Positions 1 to 9,636 of a stretch of 31,494 nt of DNA are shown here, piece by piece. The stretch's first letter is position 1, and each line of letters starts with the position of its first letter. Under the pieces are notes generated by a model. It was not told the DNA's origin and made no database searches. It was given only the letters and a program-made list of their open reading frames with translations. Origin of the DNA: Priapulus caudatus (Eukaryota; Priapulida; Priapulimorpha; Priapulimorphida; Priapulidae). The stretch spans positions 60,279 through 91,772 of the forward strand of contig NW_014577587.1 of assembly GCF_000485595.1 (NCBI RefSeq), given 5' to 3'. A program made the translations under genes and the position numbers.

Positions 1-603
1 GCATGGCTAGGTCGTTGCGAACTAGGATCCCGGTTGTGCAAAAAGGGTTGTCTGTACAACCGCCAAACACAAGCCAGATTAGAGAGAGAGGAAGCATACA
101 GGGAGAAAACGAAACGCAACTTCGATCTTCGTAGAAGAGCAAAAGAACTGCCAAGTCTCCAGTCAACAGACAAAGTCTGGGTGCCTGACAGACAGGAGGC
201 CGGCGTGGTGTCAGGAACTGGTGGGCATTCCCGTTCCTATGTGGTCACAACCCCCACTTCCCAGGCACTTACGAGGAACAGGGCCCAGCTCAACAAGATT
301 AGCCCGGTAACACCTGGTACCTCGACTCCAGTGATGCTAGATCCTCCGTCACCTGAGTCACCGAGGGTAGCTCTAACTCTTCCCTCGCCGGTGTTAGAGA
401 CAGTTGCTCCTCCGTCACCCGGACAGGGGTTACCAGATCCGCCAGAACGTCACTCTGACGTAGAGCGGCAGCATCCACGGACCACCAGGAGCGGTCGGGT
501 CGTGAGATTCCCATCAAAATACAAGCACTTTGTCTTAGTTACATTTGATATGAATTATGTGTTCAGTCAAGTTATATATGTGTTTTTCTATCTGAGAACT
601 TAA
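1..603 (+). pseudogene. Ty3/gypsy pol C-terminal tail (partial, 5' cut by window)
   Basis: The sequence is open to TAA at 601-603 and ends in a basic TRSGRVVRFPSKYK segment, the usual last motif of Ty3/gypsy pol polyproteins behind the integrase. A Pro/Ser-rich linker (about residues 90-150 of the open frame) precedes it. The first ~30 bases match integrase-tail coding in a different frame (MARSLRTRIP), so a frameshift lies near 33-60. A second, more broken copy is at 7330-7905. An LTR follows 47 bases downstream, which fixes this as the 3' end of a retroelement. The catalytic domains lie upstream of the window. Confidence 0.8.
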
Positions 604-640
604 TGAGCAGTCATTTTATTTAAGCTCTCTCAGAGCTCCA

Positions 641-650
641 GAACGGGAGA
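641..650 (+). other. polypurine tract of Ty3/gypsy element (first copy)
   Basis: A purine-rich run abuts the LTR start at 651. The equivalent run before the other 3' LTR is at 7991-8000. Polypurine tracts prime plus-strand DNA synthesis in LTR retroelements. Confidence 0.6.
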
Positions 651-857
651 TGTTGTGTTAGTGATTACACCATTGGTTAACGCGTGTTCAAGTGTTAACA
701 TATAGCTAGTGACGGTGGCTCCTGCTACCGAACTGCCGTATATAAGCGCTGCACGTGTGGCAGTCGCTCTCTTTCCATCATGTACGCAAGCCACACTGAC
801 GTGTGAATAAACGGCTCCTAAGTTACTCACAATCTTATACGTTTCTATAACGCAACA
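651..857 (+). repeat. 3' LTR of Ty3/gypsy element, first copy
   Basis: The 207-bp LTR begins TGTTG and ends CAACA, which are inverted-complementary ends. It has a TATA-like box at 739-745 and an AATAAA signal at 806-811. It is homologous along its length to 3427-3632 and 8001-8214. It is followed by GCTTC, the same five bases that flank the complete element further on. Confidence 0.88.
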
Positions 858-1010
858 GCTTCAAATTTGTTAAGACAATTAGTAATAACTTAAAATAAAT
901 AATTGCATGTGCTTCTTTATGTTCTTTCAAGTTTGGTGCCTAATTTGAACTGTTAGTGAACTGTATTAAAATTACAAAGTAAGATATTGGGTCTAAAATT
1001 TAATTTAATT
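858..1010. repeat. Duplicated 3' flank of the gypsy insertion (copy A)
   Basis: The segment aligns with 8215-8375, outside the LTR. The differences are mostly single-base insertions and deletions. Shared flank means 1-1010 and about 7330-8375 are copies of one insertion site, not two independent insertions. Confidence 0.75.
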
Positions 1011-1807
1011 AATGAGTATACACCTGAAAAGTATTTGCTCCCTTTCAATGATTTTGTTCATAAATGGGTTGATGTATAGTATATATATTATATATGTATA
1101 CCTAGCTTGCATTGTTGTATTTCCGTATGTTATTGTCATAAATTTCATTATTTGTATCATAAAAATGTGCGTTTTTCAGTGCGTTTAACCTTGTTATGTG
1201 ACAGTTTCGTTTCGTTGTCAAACTATTTGTTTACATTCCGGAAATTATATTTGTCATGGGGGCGCGGAAACTGATGACGTAGCGGAAATCGGGCCTGGCC
1301 GATCGCGGACATGTTTGAAGGTAAGTCAGGTTGTCGGAAAAGTTCACGATATTTTTCGTGTCTGCAAAACATTCACCTATCGAAGTACTGTCTATGTACT
1401 GAATAAATATTTAGTATGTCTCGTGTGTATTACGGGAGGAGTGAATATATCCTTAGGGGCGCGAAAACCCATGAGGAAAGGATATATTCTCAATCAGCAT
1501 GACGCGACGACCATTTTAGGCCAAAAACAATTTCCACAAAAAGGCCAAAATAAGGGCAAAAAAACAAACAACACAATTCCCTCAAAAAAATACTAGCGCA
1601 GCAGAAAAGTTAACAATAACAGCAATTCTAGTAAAAGGTAGGAAAAGCCATCACTGTGCCGAAATTGGATGTCACAGGTCAAAGGTCAATGGGGCACAGG
1701 GCAGATTTTATACATTTTTTTGCGATGACATTTTACCGCAAGGATCGTGCTATAACGGGGCCACATTATATATATACATGTATATAATATATATATATAT
1801 ACATATA
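1011..1807. other. No gene recognised; short hairpin inside
   Basis: AT-rich sequence with TA microsatellites near 1080-1100 and 1768-1807. The only structured item is a perfect 12-bp inverted repeat (1443-1454 with 1478-1489, unit GAATATATCCTT), which could form a small hairpin. An open frame at 1198-1596 has no recognisable motif and low-complexity composition. Confidence 0.5.
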
Positions 1808-2031
1808 CAGGGTTCTCCAAGCTTTTTCATTATAGCATGGGGTGCTCCTTTTACGGTCCTAGTTGCAAATCGCTGAAGGCGGTTTGCGTGCTAGGGGGGT
1901 GGGGGCCATGCCCCCCGGAAATTTTTTGCATGGCGGCTATGATATTTAGAGTGGCGGGTGCATTTTAGGATGGCGGGGCTCGACGATGGCCTGGCGGGCC
2001 GCCAGGCTATAAGTGCTCTTGGAGAACCCTG
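1808..2031. mobile_element. 224-bp MITE with 14-bp terminal inverted repeats
   Basis: CAGGGTTCTCCAAG at 1808-1821 is the exact reverse complement of 2018-2031. The interior has a GC-rich stretch around 1890-1915 and no coding capacity I believe. Ends starting CAGGG are typical of hAT-type non-autonomous elements. The insertion sits in a TA-rich microsatellite, so an 8-bp target duplication cannot be recognised, and the hAT assignment is inference. Confidence 0.65.
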
Positions 2032-2160
2032 GTATATGTATATATCACTAGAAAGCAGAGACGCAACCGAGAGATCATACACGCACGCGCGTGCACACAC
2101 ACCGCACCACACGCATACATTTACGCGAAATTATGCTGAAACGACGAAATTACGCGCAAG

Positions 2161-2220
2161 TTGTCATTTTCGTAAGTCGACACAAATACGCTGGTCCCAA
2201 AAGTGTCGAGAGTTTTACTG
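2161..2220. mobile_element. Truncated right end of the pogo-like MITE family
   Basis: About 60 bp match the right terminus of the complete element at 9910-10931, including the terminal GAGTTTTACTG followed by TA. A short GACTTATGC-type motif present in the complete copy is missing. No left end was found, so this is a solo terminus. Confidence 0.7.
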
Positions 2221-2542
2221 TACATATATATCTATTTTTTTAATCATTTGTTTATTCAATTTACAAACAGTGTAAAATGTGCCACAAGTGATATGTTCCT
2301 ATCTCCTTTAAAATTTATAAACCCTTTCACTAAAAATTGTTTATAAAACATACCCAAATTTTAAAATTTTAAAATAATATTCCCCAATTACAATATAATT
2401 CTTCTAATAAATAGTGACTTCAATACTGTCATATTGTGTTCCATGTGATTTTGACAAGCAGAAGTGCATGTGTCCTATTTATACTGATCAGGAAGCATAT
2501 CACATAAAATATTTTTTATAATGTATTTGTGTCATGTTCCAG
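2221..2542. other. No gene recognised (upstream intron of exon chain)
   Basis: AT-rich sequence with no repeats or coding motif beyond the splice acceptor that ends it at 2541-2542. Confidence 0.4.
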
Positions 2543-2602
2543 GCAAGGTTGTACTTCCCAAGCCACCTTCCAAACTACTAGAATCATTGCCAAGGCAAAC
2601 AG
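2543..2602 (+). CDS. Candidate exon of a DUF4806-like gene (internal)
   Basis: A 60-bp open block lies between a pyrimidine-containing AG acceptor (2541-2542) and a GTAAAA donor (2603). It reads KVVLPKPPSKLLESLPRQT and leaves one base, which joins in phase to the exon at 9221. The upstream exon is not seen; it would have to donate one base. The function of this segment is unknown. The link to the downstream exons rests on splice sites and phase only, over a 6.6-kb intron that contains a retrotransposon. Confidence 0.45.
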
Positions 2603-3426
2603 GTAAAAATGATGCAAGTAAACCAAGTAATTGTAAATGATGCAAAATTATTTAACAAATTCAATTAGTGGTTGCATGGTTGTTAAATGGAACAGTTTGT
2701 CCATTCTTGTTTTTTGTTTTGTTTTGTTTTTATACAAATGTTAAATTTATAGATTTCACTTGATTTATATATATTGCATTTGATCAATTATTGAAGTGCT
2801 CAGAAACCATGCGAATTCGTCAAGAAGAAAATTAATATCTCTCTGCTCACACTATAAGTTGAGCTATTTGCTTGCTTATGGTAAAGTTAAGATTGTTGGC
2901 AGAACTTTGCGAGTGTTTTGTATTCTAGTTTTCTAGTTTTCTTGGTCAGGAATGAATAATTATTAAATTATAGTACTTGGCAAATTTGCATCAAATTATG
3001 ACCATATATAAATTACGTATTTGACAGCGCATAAAAGGAATATTGTGCTCTTACACTGCGTATGGCTCTTGTTCTTTTACTTTATTTCATCTAAGGTCTG
3101 CAATTTTTGTCGTGATATTTGTCTTGCAGATTTCCCAACTTGACAAAGATCGGTTGGTGTAAATCTGAAGGACAACGTCGACAGATTATGAACAGGTCAT
3201 TATTAAAGCAACTTCATTTTGAGCCTATAATATAGTTTTCCCTAAAATAGATCCTCTACATATAAACTTACTGTATAGATGCAGTGTTTGAATAAGGTTA
3301 TACGTTTGTCTTTACTTGTCCATTTCACGAAGGACAAGTAAACCGGCGTCAGTAGCTTGTCCGCTGGAAAGCAGCTTTTTAGAGCAATTTATTAGACAAT
3401 CTCATATTTTCTTACGCACTCGCTTC
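2603..3426. other. Intron-like AT-rich sequence, nothing recognised
   Basis: There are T-rich runs (about 2707-2732) and no open frame or repeat family I recognise. GCTTC at 3422-3426 is the left target-site duplication of the element that follows. Confidence 0.45.
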
Positions 3427-3632
3427 TGTTTGTGTTAGTGATTACACCATTGGTTACGCGTGTTCAAGTGTTAAATATATAGTGACGGTAGGCCCTGACT
3501 CACCCGACTTGCCGATATATAAGCGCTGCACGTGTGGCAGTCGCTCTCTTTCCTCATGTACGCAACCACACTGACGTGTGAATAAACAGGCCCTAAGTTA
3601 CTCACGATCTTATACGTTTCTACTAGCCAACA
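3427..3632 (+). repeat. 5' LTR of the complete Ty3/gypsy element
   Basis: This 206-bp LTR starts TGTTTG and ends CCAACA. A TATATAA box lies at 3516-3522 and AATAAA at 3581-3586, consistent with promoter and polyadenylation signals in the U3/R region. It is homologous to 651-857 and 8001-8214, and the primer binding site follows directly. Confidence 0.88.
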
Positions 3633-3645
3633 TGGTGGCAGCGGT
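3633..3645 (+). other. Primer binding site, tRNA-Leu type
   Basis: TGGTGGCAGCGGT starts at the first base after the LTR. It is complementary to the 3' end ACCGCTGCCA-CCA that I recall for animal tRNA-Leu(AAG/TAG). The match stops after 13 bases. tRNA-Leu priming is, as I recall, reported for the sea urchin SURL elements. Confidence 0.75.
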
Positions 3646-3962
3646 TGTTAACAGCTGTTGTTATCTCCTATCTGAGGTAATTCGGCAGGGTGACGCACTA
3701 AAGCAGGCAGATGTGCAAGTCTGAAACGTGATCATACGTGCAACAATTCACGTGCACCGTCTGGTCGGGAGCACTATTGCCTACTGTAAGTTGTTATGTG
3801 CCGAATGTTCAAAGTGTCACCACCAGAGCCCGTTTGATTTCTCACAGACCTAACTTATGGACCAGGTGATAAAAGCGGTTTGACGGTTCAAGGTTAGCCT
3901 CGGTAGACGAACAATCCGCCACAGCAGCCACGGTGAACCGTTGATATATTTCACTGGGAGAG

Positions 3963-4620
3963 ATGGCAGACGAAGATATTTATCTTCTTTACATTTGCGT
4001 ATGGAAGCAAGTGATGAGTCTCAAGACTTGATTGTGTCAAGAAGTAAGTTTCGAGGAATATTCATTGTCCACTCATAACCACAATCTTTGAATAGAGCTA
4101 AATATGCAAAAACTGGGAAGAGTGCAATGGTCTGGATGAACCAATTGATTCCCTTCATTACGCTCTACACAGCACTCGCGAGCTATTGTGACATACGGCA
4201 CCTAAAGGAGAGCTAATTAGGGGACAGAAATCGTTGTGATTCGAGACAAGCATCTCTTGAGCGTATGCAGATGTAATTAAGTGACTTTAACCCTTGAACT
4301 TGCAACAAGCCTGGGCTCGTCGCAGCCCAGGTAAAGAACCAGGTAAGACAGAGTTGACGTCAATACGGTAGTCGGTGCTGAAGCTTTTAGCGCCGTACAT
4401 GCCAAAGGTTCGATATGAACAAGAAGCTCTGCACGTTGACGTCACAGTATGGTCAGAAGTTTACGAGGCGAGGCGAAGAGGTGTCCGTGGTGTGGAACTA
4501 TGCGGTCATAATCGCTCTCTGTTTGCCCTGTCAAAATTGTGAATGCCGGCAGAGCCAACTAAAAGCGGCATTTTGAGAAAGTATGTCGAAGGCCAAGACA
4601 GTAAAATAGAAAGTAACTAC
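3963..4620 (+). pseudogene. gag region of Ty3/gypsy element, frameshifted
   Basis: The region begins at a plausible ATG (3963) after about 320 bases of leader. No long frame survives. Around 4500-4600, pieces in different frames resemble a CCHC zinc knuckle: Cys-rich residues followed by a spaced HFEKVCRR block. That is the nucleocapsid signature, which binds the element's RNA. The N-terminal capsid part is not recognisable beyond its position. The boundaries are approximate. Confidence 0.5.
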
Positions 4621-4659
4621 ATCTTGTTAATTACGCTTCGTCAGTAATGTCTTCCTAGG

Positions 4660-4900
4660 AGAAAGTAAATGTGAGCAACCAGTCAGGCTTGGCCCACAGT
4701 GGACATTTTCCTATCAACGGTCCTTGATAAGGAGGTGACAGTTTCGGGTGGACACAGGCGGCCGATGTGTCTGTAATGTCACGACAACGTGTTGACCGTG
4801 AGTTTCCGGGACCAGGCTGGAGTTCATCCTCTAGAGTAATCTGCGGGGCTGATCATAGCCTATCCGATACCTATGGTTGTTTCCAGTGCTGAGAATGAAA
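4660..4900 (+). pseudogene. Retropepsin-like aspartic protease region, frameshifted
   Basis: Codons at 4748-4759 read V-D-T-G, and after one extra G at 4760 the frame continues A-D-V-S-V-M. This is the active-site loop of retroviral-type aspartic proteases, which cleave the gag-pol polyprotein. The extra base sits within the motif itself and breaks the frame there. Confidence 0.7.
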
Positions 4901-5259
4901 GTCAGCAAAAGTCGTGCGTAGAGGGAGTCTACATCTTCGAGAAAGCCTCCGAATCTGTTGACGAGGCAAAGCTTCCCAATGAACTTGGAATCGTCTGCCG
5001 TTATTTGGCTCCGGTGGAAAATAAGTTTTCAAGTTTGTTTACCGGACTCGGAAGCTGGAGACTCCATACAGATAAAGCTGCAGAAGCACGTAACGATCCG
5101 TACAGCTATCCAGGTGCGCCACGAAGGGATTCCGGCTCCCGTCTTCTTCCAAGGTGAAAGAAGCAGCTCAGCCGACTGCAAGGCCGATAGGTGTTATTTG
5201 TCGGTGGAAAAGCTCGACGATTAGGGTGTGCTCTATAGTTGTTGTGCCGAAAACCATCA

Positions 5260-5720
5260 GGAGACGTTCGGCATGTGTGTAGGATCTGACTAAGCTCAAA
5301 CGTGGCAGTCCGCATGAAAGACATATGTTCTACGCCAGTCGGATTTATGCTACTCGGGCCAGCTGGCCAATGCGAAAGTATTTCTCTAAGGTAGATGCTC
5401 TAAAGCAGGGCTTTCATCAGATTCCGCTTTATCAGAGAAGTCAAGGAAGCTGACGACGTTCATCACCCATTTGGTCGTATCTGTTTCAACCGTCTCCCTT
5501 CGGGATCTCCAGCGCTCCGGAACACTTCTCGAAGCGAAATGCGCAGATTATTTACATGGTACTGCCGGGGGATTTCACTAATGGATGACGTCTTATTTTT
5601 TGCGTCATAACCAAGCAGAACATGATGCGAACTTTTACGTATGGCTCTTACCGCCTAGAAACGCCGGAATAACTTTGAACCGAGACAGAGTGATGTCTTT
5701 AGCAAGAAGCTCATCAAGTG
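5260..5720 (+). pseudogene. Reverse transcriptase domain of Ty3/gypsy element, frameshifted
   Basis: Segments in alternating frames show the conserved order of a Ty3/gypsy reverse transcriptase: VDLTKL, then FSKVDALKQGFHQIPL near 5375-5435, TTFITPFGR and RLPFGISSAPEHF near 5455-5530, and the catalytic MDD box at 5581-5589 followed by VLFF. The enzyme copies the element's RNA into DNA. At least three frame changes separate these motifs, so the domain is dead as written. The N-terminal fingers lie upstream of about 5260 and are too broken to define. Confidence 0.85.
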
Positions 5721-5949
5721 TTGTGGTCAATCGTGTCCTGCAGATGGCATCACACGCTGACTCTAGAAGGTTGGTTCTGTCAGCGGACATGCCTGTGCAA
5801 CAATGTCAGCGAACTCAGGGAGCTTTTTGGGGCATCAGGTGAATTCGAAGATGGGACAAGTTTCACACCTTGACTTAGCTGGAGTGACGGCAAGCCTAGC
5901 AGAGATCTTTCTCAGCAAGATAAACATTGGCAGTGGGGTAAACTGAGGA

Positions 5950-6310
5950 ATGACAGTCATTTTGACGAGATCAAAAGTATATTGCCAGGATGCTCACTTG
6001 TTTAGAATTGTATTATCCTTCTCGTGGAGGACCAACGGTCACGTGTATGCCGCACTTCATATACTGCTGGTTCCGTCATCACACCAGAGAGATGGTAGGA
6101 GTGGCGACCAAGTGGCATATGCCATCACGATCTCTGTCTCACACCGAACAGCGGTCATGCCAAAATTGGACAAGGAGCATTGGCCATTCGTCTGGGATGT
6201 GAGGAATATCATGGAATACCTTCATTGCGATCAAGTTTCTGTGCGACGACTGACCATAAGCCGCTTATTTCACCTGTTGAGCTCTAAGGCAATATGATCA
6301 ATTGCCGCCG
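5950..6310 (+). pseudogene. RNase H region of Ty3/gypsy element, frameshifted
   Basis: The block encoding SLSHTEQRS followed by alanine/leucine-rich codons near 6130-6200 matches the late RNase H motif (SRSLTPTEQRYAQIEKE type) of gypsy-like elements, which removes RNA from the RNA/DNA hybrid. The earlier catalytic Asp segment is not clearly readable. A connection segment to about 6440 resembles the usual link to integrase. Confidence 0.6.
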
Positions 6311-6759
6311 AGGAATCCAGAGGCTTCCGATGCGGTTGATGCGCGACAGTCATTCATGTGCACTTGGTTAAGTAAGCTTAATACACTATGCTGATTGCGT
6401 TGTTCCCCGTTACGCCGGCTATCCGCCACACAGAGCTGATGGTACGTTGGACAGCAAACAGATTGCGTTTGTGCGCGATTTATTCACCGAATCATTTCCT
6501 GAACAGACTAAACGCTTTAGAAAACATCCGTTGACCAACCAAACAGGAGCGATGACGTATATGTCGCGAGGATCCAGTATGTGGGAGGAAGGATGGCCTG
6601 ATAGAAACTGTCTGAAAGGCTCGCGAAAACAGTAATTGGCCCCACATAGGATTGGAGCTGACTGTCGGTGGGATAATCTCTCTTCTGTGTGGCCTAGGAT
6701 CGTCATCCCATCGCAGTACTAGAGATCTGACATCTCTAGAGAAGCTGACACGAAGACAT

Positions 6760-7320
6760 CAGGGTTATATGAAGTGCGCGAACTGACGAAGCGGGCCTGT
6801 ATGGTGCACTGGGTAAGCAGAGATCTGGCAGATCTTGTGGAACGTGCAGGGAATGCAAACCAATCTGCAATAGCAGAGTGTGAACCACTCATGTTCCCTC
6901 AGCAATTGCCAGATCGGCCATGCAGAAAGTTCGCACGGATTTGTTTGAACTAAAAGAAGAGTAATATTACTTGGTGCGTAGACTACTACTGCGCGATACA
7001 TCGGAAGTATTCGCTGACATCAACGTCGTCTCGGGACCGTGATCAACCACATAGTAGTCAATCTCGCGCGCCGTGTATTGCCGAGACTGTCATCTCAGAT
7101 AACGGATCCAGCAGTACGCTTCACAGAGTTTGAGCAGTTCAGCCATGCAGTTTGGGTTTGGCTCACGTGCGACTAGCACCCAGGGCATCCATCATCAGGC
7201 AACGGTCGAGGCAGAGCGCGCAGTGCAAACTGTAAAAATGACTCTTATCGCGTGCTTGGTGATCCATACATCGCAAATGCTCACTTATAGGAATTGCGCC
7301 TCTCTTGAACGCGTATAGCC
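6760..7320 (+). pseudogene. Integrase region of Ty3/gypsy element, frameshifted
   Basis: The Cys pair of the zinc-binding domain (about 6840-6870) is followed by the EPLMFP...LPDRP linker, a DLFEL-like core start, the SDNGS motif near 7095-7106, and EAERAVQTVK near 7208-7240. That is the order of the DDE integrase core that inserts element DNA. Motifs lie in different frames. The overlapping open frames here are remnants rather than genes. Confidence 0.8.
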
Positions 7321-7329
7321 CTGCAGACT

Positions 7330-7905
7330 TTGCCATGGCTACGTCGTTGACGACTAGGATCCCGTTGTGCAAAAAGGGTGTCCTGTACAACGCAAACACA
7401 AGGCCAGATAGAAGAGGAGAGGGAAGATACAGGGACGAAAACGAACCGCAACTTCAGTCTTCGTGCAAGAGCAAAAGAACTGCCAAGTCTCCAGTCAACA
7501 GACAAAGTATGCGGTTGCCTGACAGACAGGATGGCCGGCGTGGTGCTCTGGAACTGGCTGGCATTCCGTTTCCTATGTGGTTCACAACCCCACTTCCCAG
7601 GCACTTACACGGAAACAGGGCCCAGCTCAACAGATTAGCCTACGTAAACACCTTGATACTCCGAATACAGTGATCTAGATCCTCCGTCACCTGATCCTTG
7701 AGGGTAGTATAACTCTTCCTCTCGCCGGTGTTAAGACAGCTTGGCTCCTCCGTCACCCGGAACAGGGTTACAGATCCCAGAACGTCACTCTGACGTAGAG
7801 CGGCAGCATCACACGGACCACGCAGGAGCGGTCGGGGTCGTGAGATTTCCCATCAAAATAAACAAGCACGCTTTGTCTTAGTTTACATTTGATATGAATT
7901 ATGTA
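7330..7905 (+). pseudogene. pol C-terminal tail, second copy
   Basis: This stretch is homologous base by base to 1-560 but carries many extra or missing single bases, so the frame that is open in the first copy is split here among three frames. Shared landmarks are CKKG near the start, the ELPSLQSTDK block, and the terminal basic motif before the polypurine tract. Confidence 0.8.
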
Positions 7906-7990
7906 GTTCAGTCAAAGTTATATATGTGTTTTCTAAACTGAAAACTTAATGAGCAGTTCCAATTTTATTTAACTCTCTCAGAGCGTCCAG

Positions 7991-8000
7991 AAAAGGGAGA
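7991..8000 (+). other. Polypurine tract of complete Ty3/gypsy element
   Basis: AAAAGGGAGA directly precedes the 3' LTR, the expected place for the plus-strand primer. Confidence 0.7.
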
Positions 8001-8214
8001 GTTGTGTTAGCTGATGTACAGCCATTGGGTTAACGCGTGTTCAAGTGTTTACCATATAGCTAGTGACGGGGCTCCCTGCTACCGAAACTGCCGTATATTA
8101 GCGCTCGCACATGTGTGGGTCGCTCTCTTTCCATCTGTACGAAGCCACACTGACGTGTGACATAAACAGCTTCCTAAGTTACTCATCAATCTATACGTTT
8201 CGTATAACGCTACA
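8001..8214 (+). repeat. 3' LTR of the complete Ty3/gypsy element
   Basis: It is homologous to 651-857 and 3427-3632, with many single-base indels. The TATA box reads TATATTAG and the AATAAA is interrupted, so the signals intact in the other copies are altered here. It ends CTACA and is followed by the GCTTC target duplication at 8215-8219. Confidence 0.85.
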
Positions 8215-8375
8215 GCTTCAAATTTGTTAAGACAAGTAGCTAAAACTTAAATAAAATAAATTGGCATGTGCTTTTATGTTCTTTTCAAGCTTTTGGTGCT
8301 AATTGAACTGTTAGTGAACTGTCATTAAAATTATACAAAGTAAGATTTGGCGTCTAAAATTTTAATTTATTTAAA
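8215..8375. repeat. Duplicated 3' flank of the gypsy insertion (copy B)
   Basis: Aligns with 858-1010 until similarity ends near 8375. See the copy A entry for the implication. Confidence 0.75.
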
Positions 8376-9220
8376 TGTATTACCCATTTAATTATTTTCT
8401 ATGTTATTCATTGGGACAAGCAAAATTTTGCAGGCAAACAATATATCTTGTCGCTTGATCCGTACGAAAAGCAAAACTTTTTTCCTTATTTTGGAACTAC
8501 TGCATGTAGTGGAGACTAGATTATGGAAACATATTGTCTATGCATCCGAAGAAATAATTGACTATACCAGCTTTTCCATATCGTTAGTCTCGTTATAGGT
8601 CTCAAAACATCTGTTGTTGCCTCCGTGACTATTTAAATGTTAGGCATATGTACCTTCCATGTTATTCTTCGGAGACTAATTCCTGATATAAGCTAATCTT
8701 TAAACCTGTAGTAACTCATTCACGCAGGAATAGCTTGGTAGAAGCCAAATTAAACATCAAAAATATTGCAGCCGAAATACTGAAATGCAAATAGATTTCG
8801 TTCAAATATAAACCATGGATATAAGTACATCCAAATGATAAGAAATTCTTTTCCAAATCAGTGAACAGCCCACGAGCACAGGAGCGCAGTGAACGGGCTA
8901 GCTCCGACCTACCTATTTTATACATATCACCGGCTTGTACGTGACATATAAGTGGCCTATAAGTCATTTATGAGTTGCTCCCTACTAATATGTAATTAAC
9001 GTTTATACATGGCATAACATAATACCTTTGACATGGTGACAGATAAGTACAACCATAGATATATACAACACATATAACACAGACATATATGTGTTGTATA
9101 TATCTATGGTACAACCAAATATTTCTGGAATAGCCCTACAACACGTAAACATGTAGTGTATATAATTAGTTTCTTCCTATGTTCTATGTTCAAACAAAGC
9201 TTTATTTATTTGTAACAGAG
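8376..9220. other. Intron-like sequence; one strong hairpin
   Basis: No gene is recognised. The open frames at 8401-8598 (+) and 8716-8967 (-) show no known motif. A perfect 24-bp inverted repeat, 9052-9075 with 9087-9110 and an 11-base loop, could extrude as a hairpin. Confidence 0.5.
9052..9110. repeat. Perfect 24-bp hairpin (inverted repeat)
   Basis: The arms 9052-9075 and 9087-9110 are exact reverse complements, starting ACCATAGATATATAC, with an 11-nt spacer. It may be a foldback MITE remnant. No coding sense. Confidence 0.8.
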
Positions 9221-9313
9221 TTATGACAAACGAGGTCATGGCTCAAATGAACCTCAAGGGCCACCGAGGGAAACTTGGGTTGGAGAAGAGTGTGTTGTTC
9301 AGAGTTATAAAAG
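9221..9313 (+). CDS. Exon of DUF4806-like gene
   Basis: The exon lies between a T-rich acceptor ending AG at 9219-9220 and a GTACTT donor at 9314. It reads MTNEVMAQMNLKGHRGKLGL then EKSVLFRVIK. The pattern of a short helix, then N-x-K-G-x-x-G-K, then a hydrophobic VIK strand resembles the start of the C-terminal DUF4806 domain of animal proteins of unknown role. The first two bases complete the Val codon begun by the exon at 2543-2602, and the last base passes phase 1 to the exon at 9530. There are no stops or frameshifts, in contrast to the retroelements around it. Confidence 0.6.
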
Positions 9314-9529
9314 GTACTTTTGGTGAATGATTCTGATACTTTTCTGGCTTATTGTGTACTGCAATTAATACATCTAAATATACCTAAATTATCCTTTTTA
9401 ATAGCTCTCCATTGTCTTATTGTTTTGTAACTCTGTATATCGGTGGCAATGGCATAAAAATGTTTTTTGAAATTAAACCTGCCAAAAATTTAGTTTTCTC
9501 ATTGGAATTGTTCTTTTTTTATTTTGCAG

Positions 9530-9636
9530 CAAGTGTGTTGAAGAACTTTGCAGGAACAGAGACTGATGTTGCGGTCGCCGTCTGTTCCTGCCTTAAGTAT
9601 GCGCCTGACCGCAGTGGAGGTGGAGGAAGAAAGTAA
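9530..9636 (+). CDS. Terminal exon of DUF4806-like gene
   Basis: The acceptor is a long T-tract ending TTTTGCAG (9528-9529). With the one base carried over it reads ASVLKNFAGTETDVAVAVCS then CLKYAPDR and a Gly-rich tail, with stop TAA at 9634-9636. The V-x-K-x-F...V...A...C/WLxYAPDR arrangement matches the last helices of DUF4806-like domains. No AATAAA is seen just downstream. This could be a host gene or a captured transposon-associated gene. The function of the family is unknown to me. Confidence 0.6.

Larger units (their letters stand above)
3427..8214 (+). mobile_element. Complete but decayed Ty3/gypsy LTR retrotransposon
   Basis: A 4.8-kb element has two LTRs, a primer binding site, gag, protease, reverse transcriptase, RNase H, integrase, a pol tail and a polypurine tract in the canonical Ty3/gypsy order. 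It is bounded by a perfect 5-bp target-site duplication, GCTTC, at 3422-3426 and 8215-8219. Reading frames shift every few dozen codons, so no protein could be made as written. The damage is mainly single-base insertions and deletions, which is unusual for natural decay. The tRNA-Leu-type primer site and the style of its motifs suggest the Mag/SURL group. That clade call is inference. Confidence 0.9.

Noticed and set aside
4873-5157. 94-codon frame inside the gypsy element as a separate gene
   Set aside because: It lies between protease and reverse transcriptase in the expected pol order and is a frame-shifted piece of pol.
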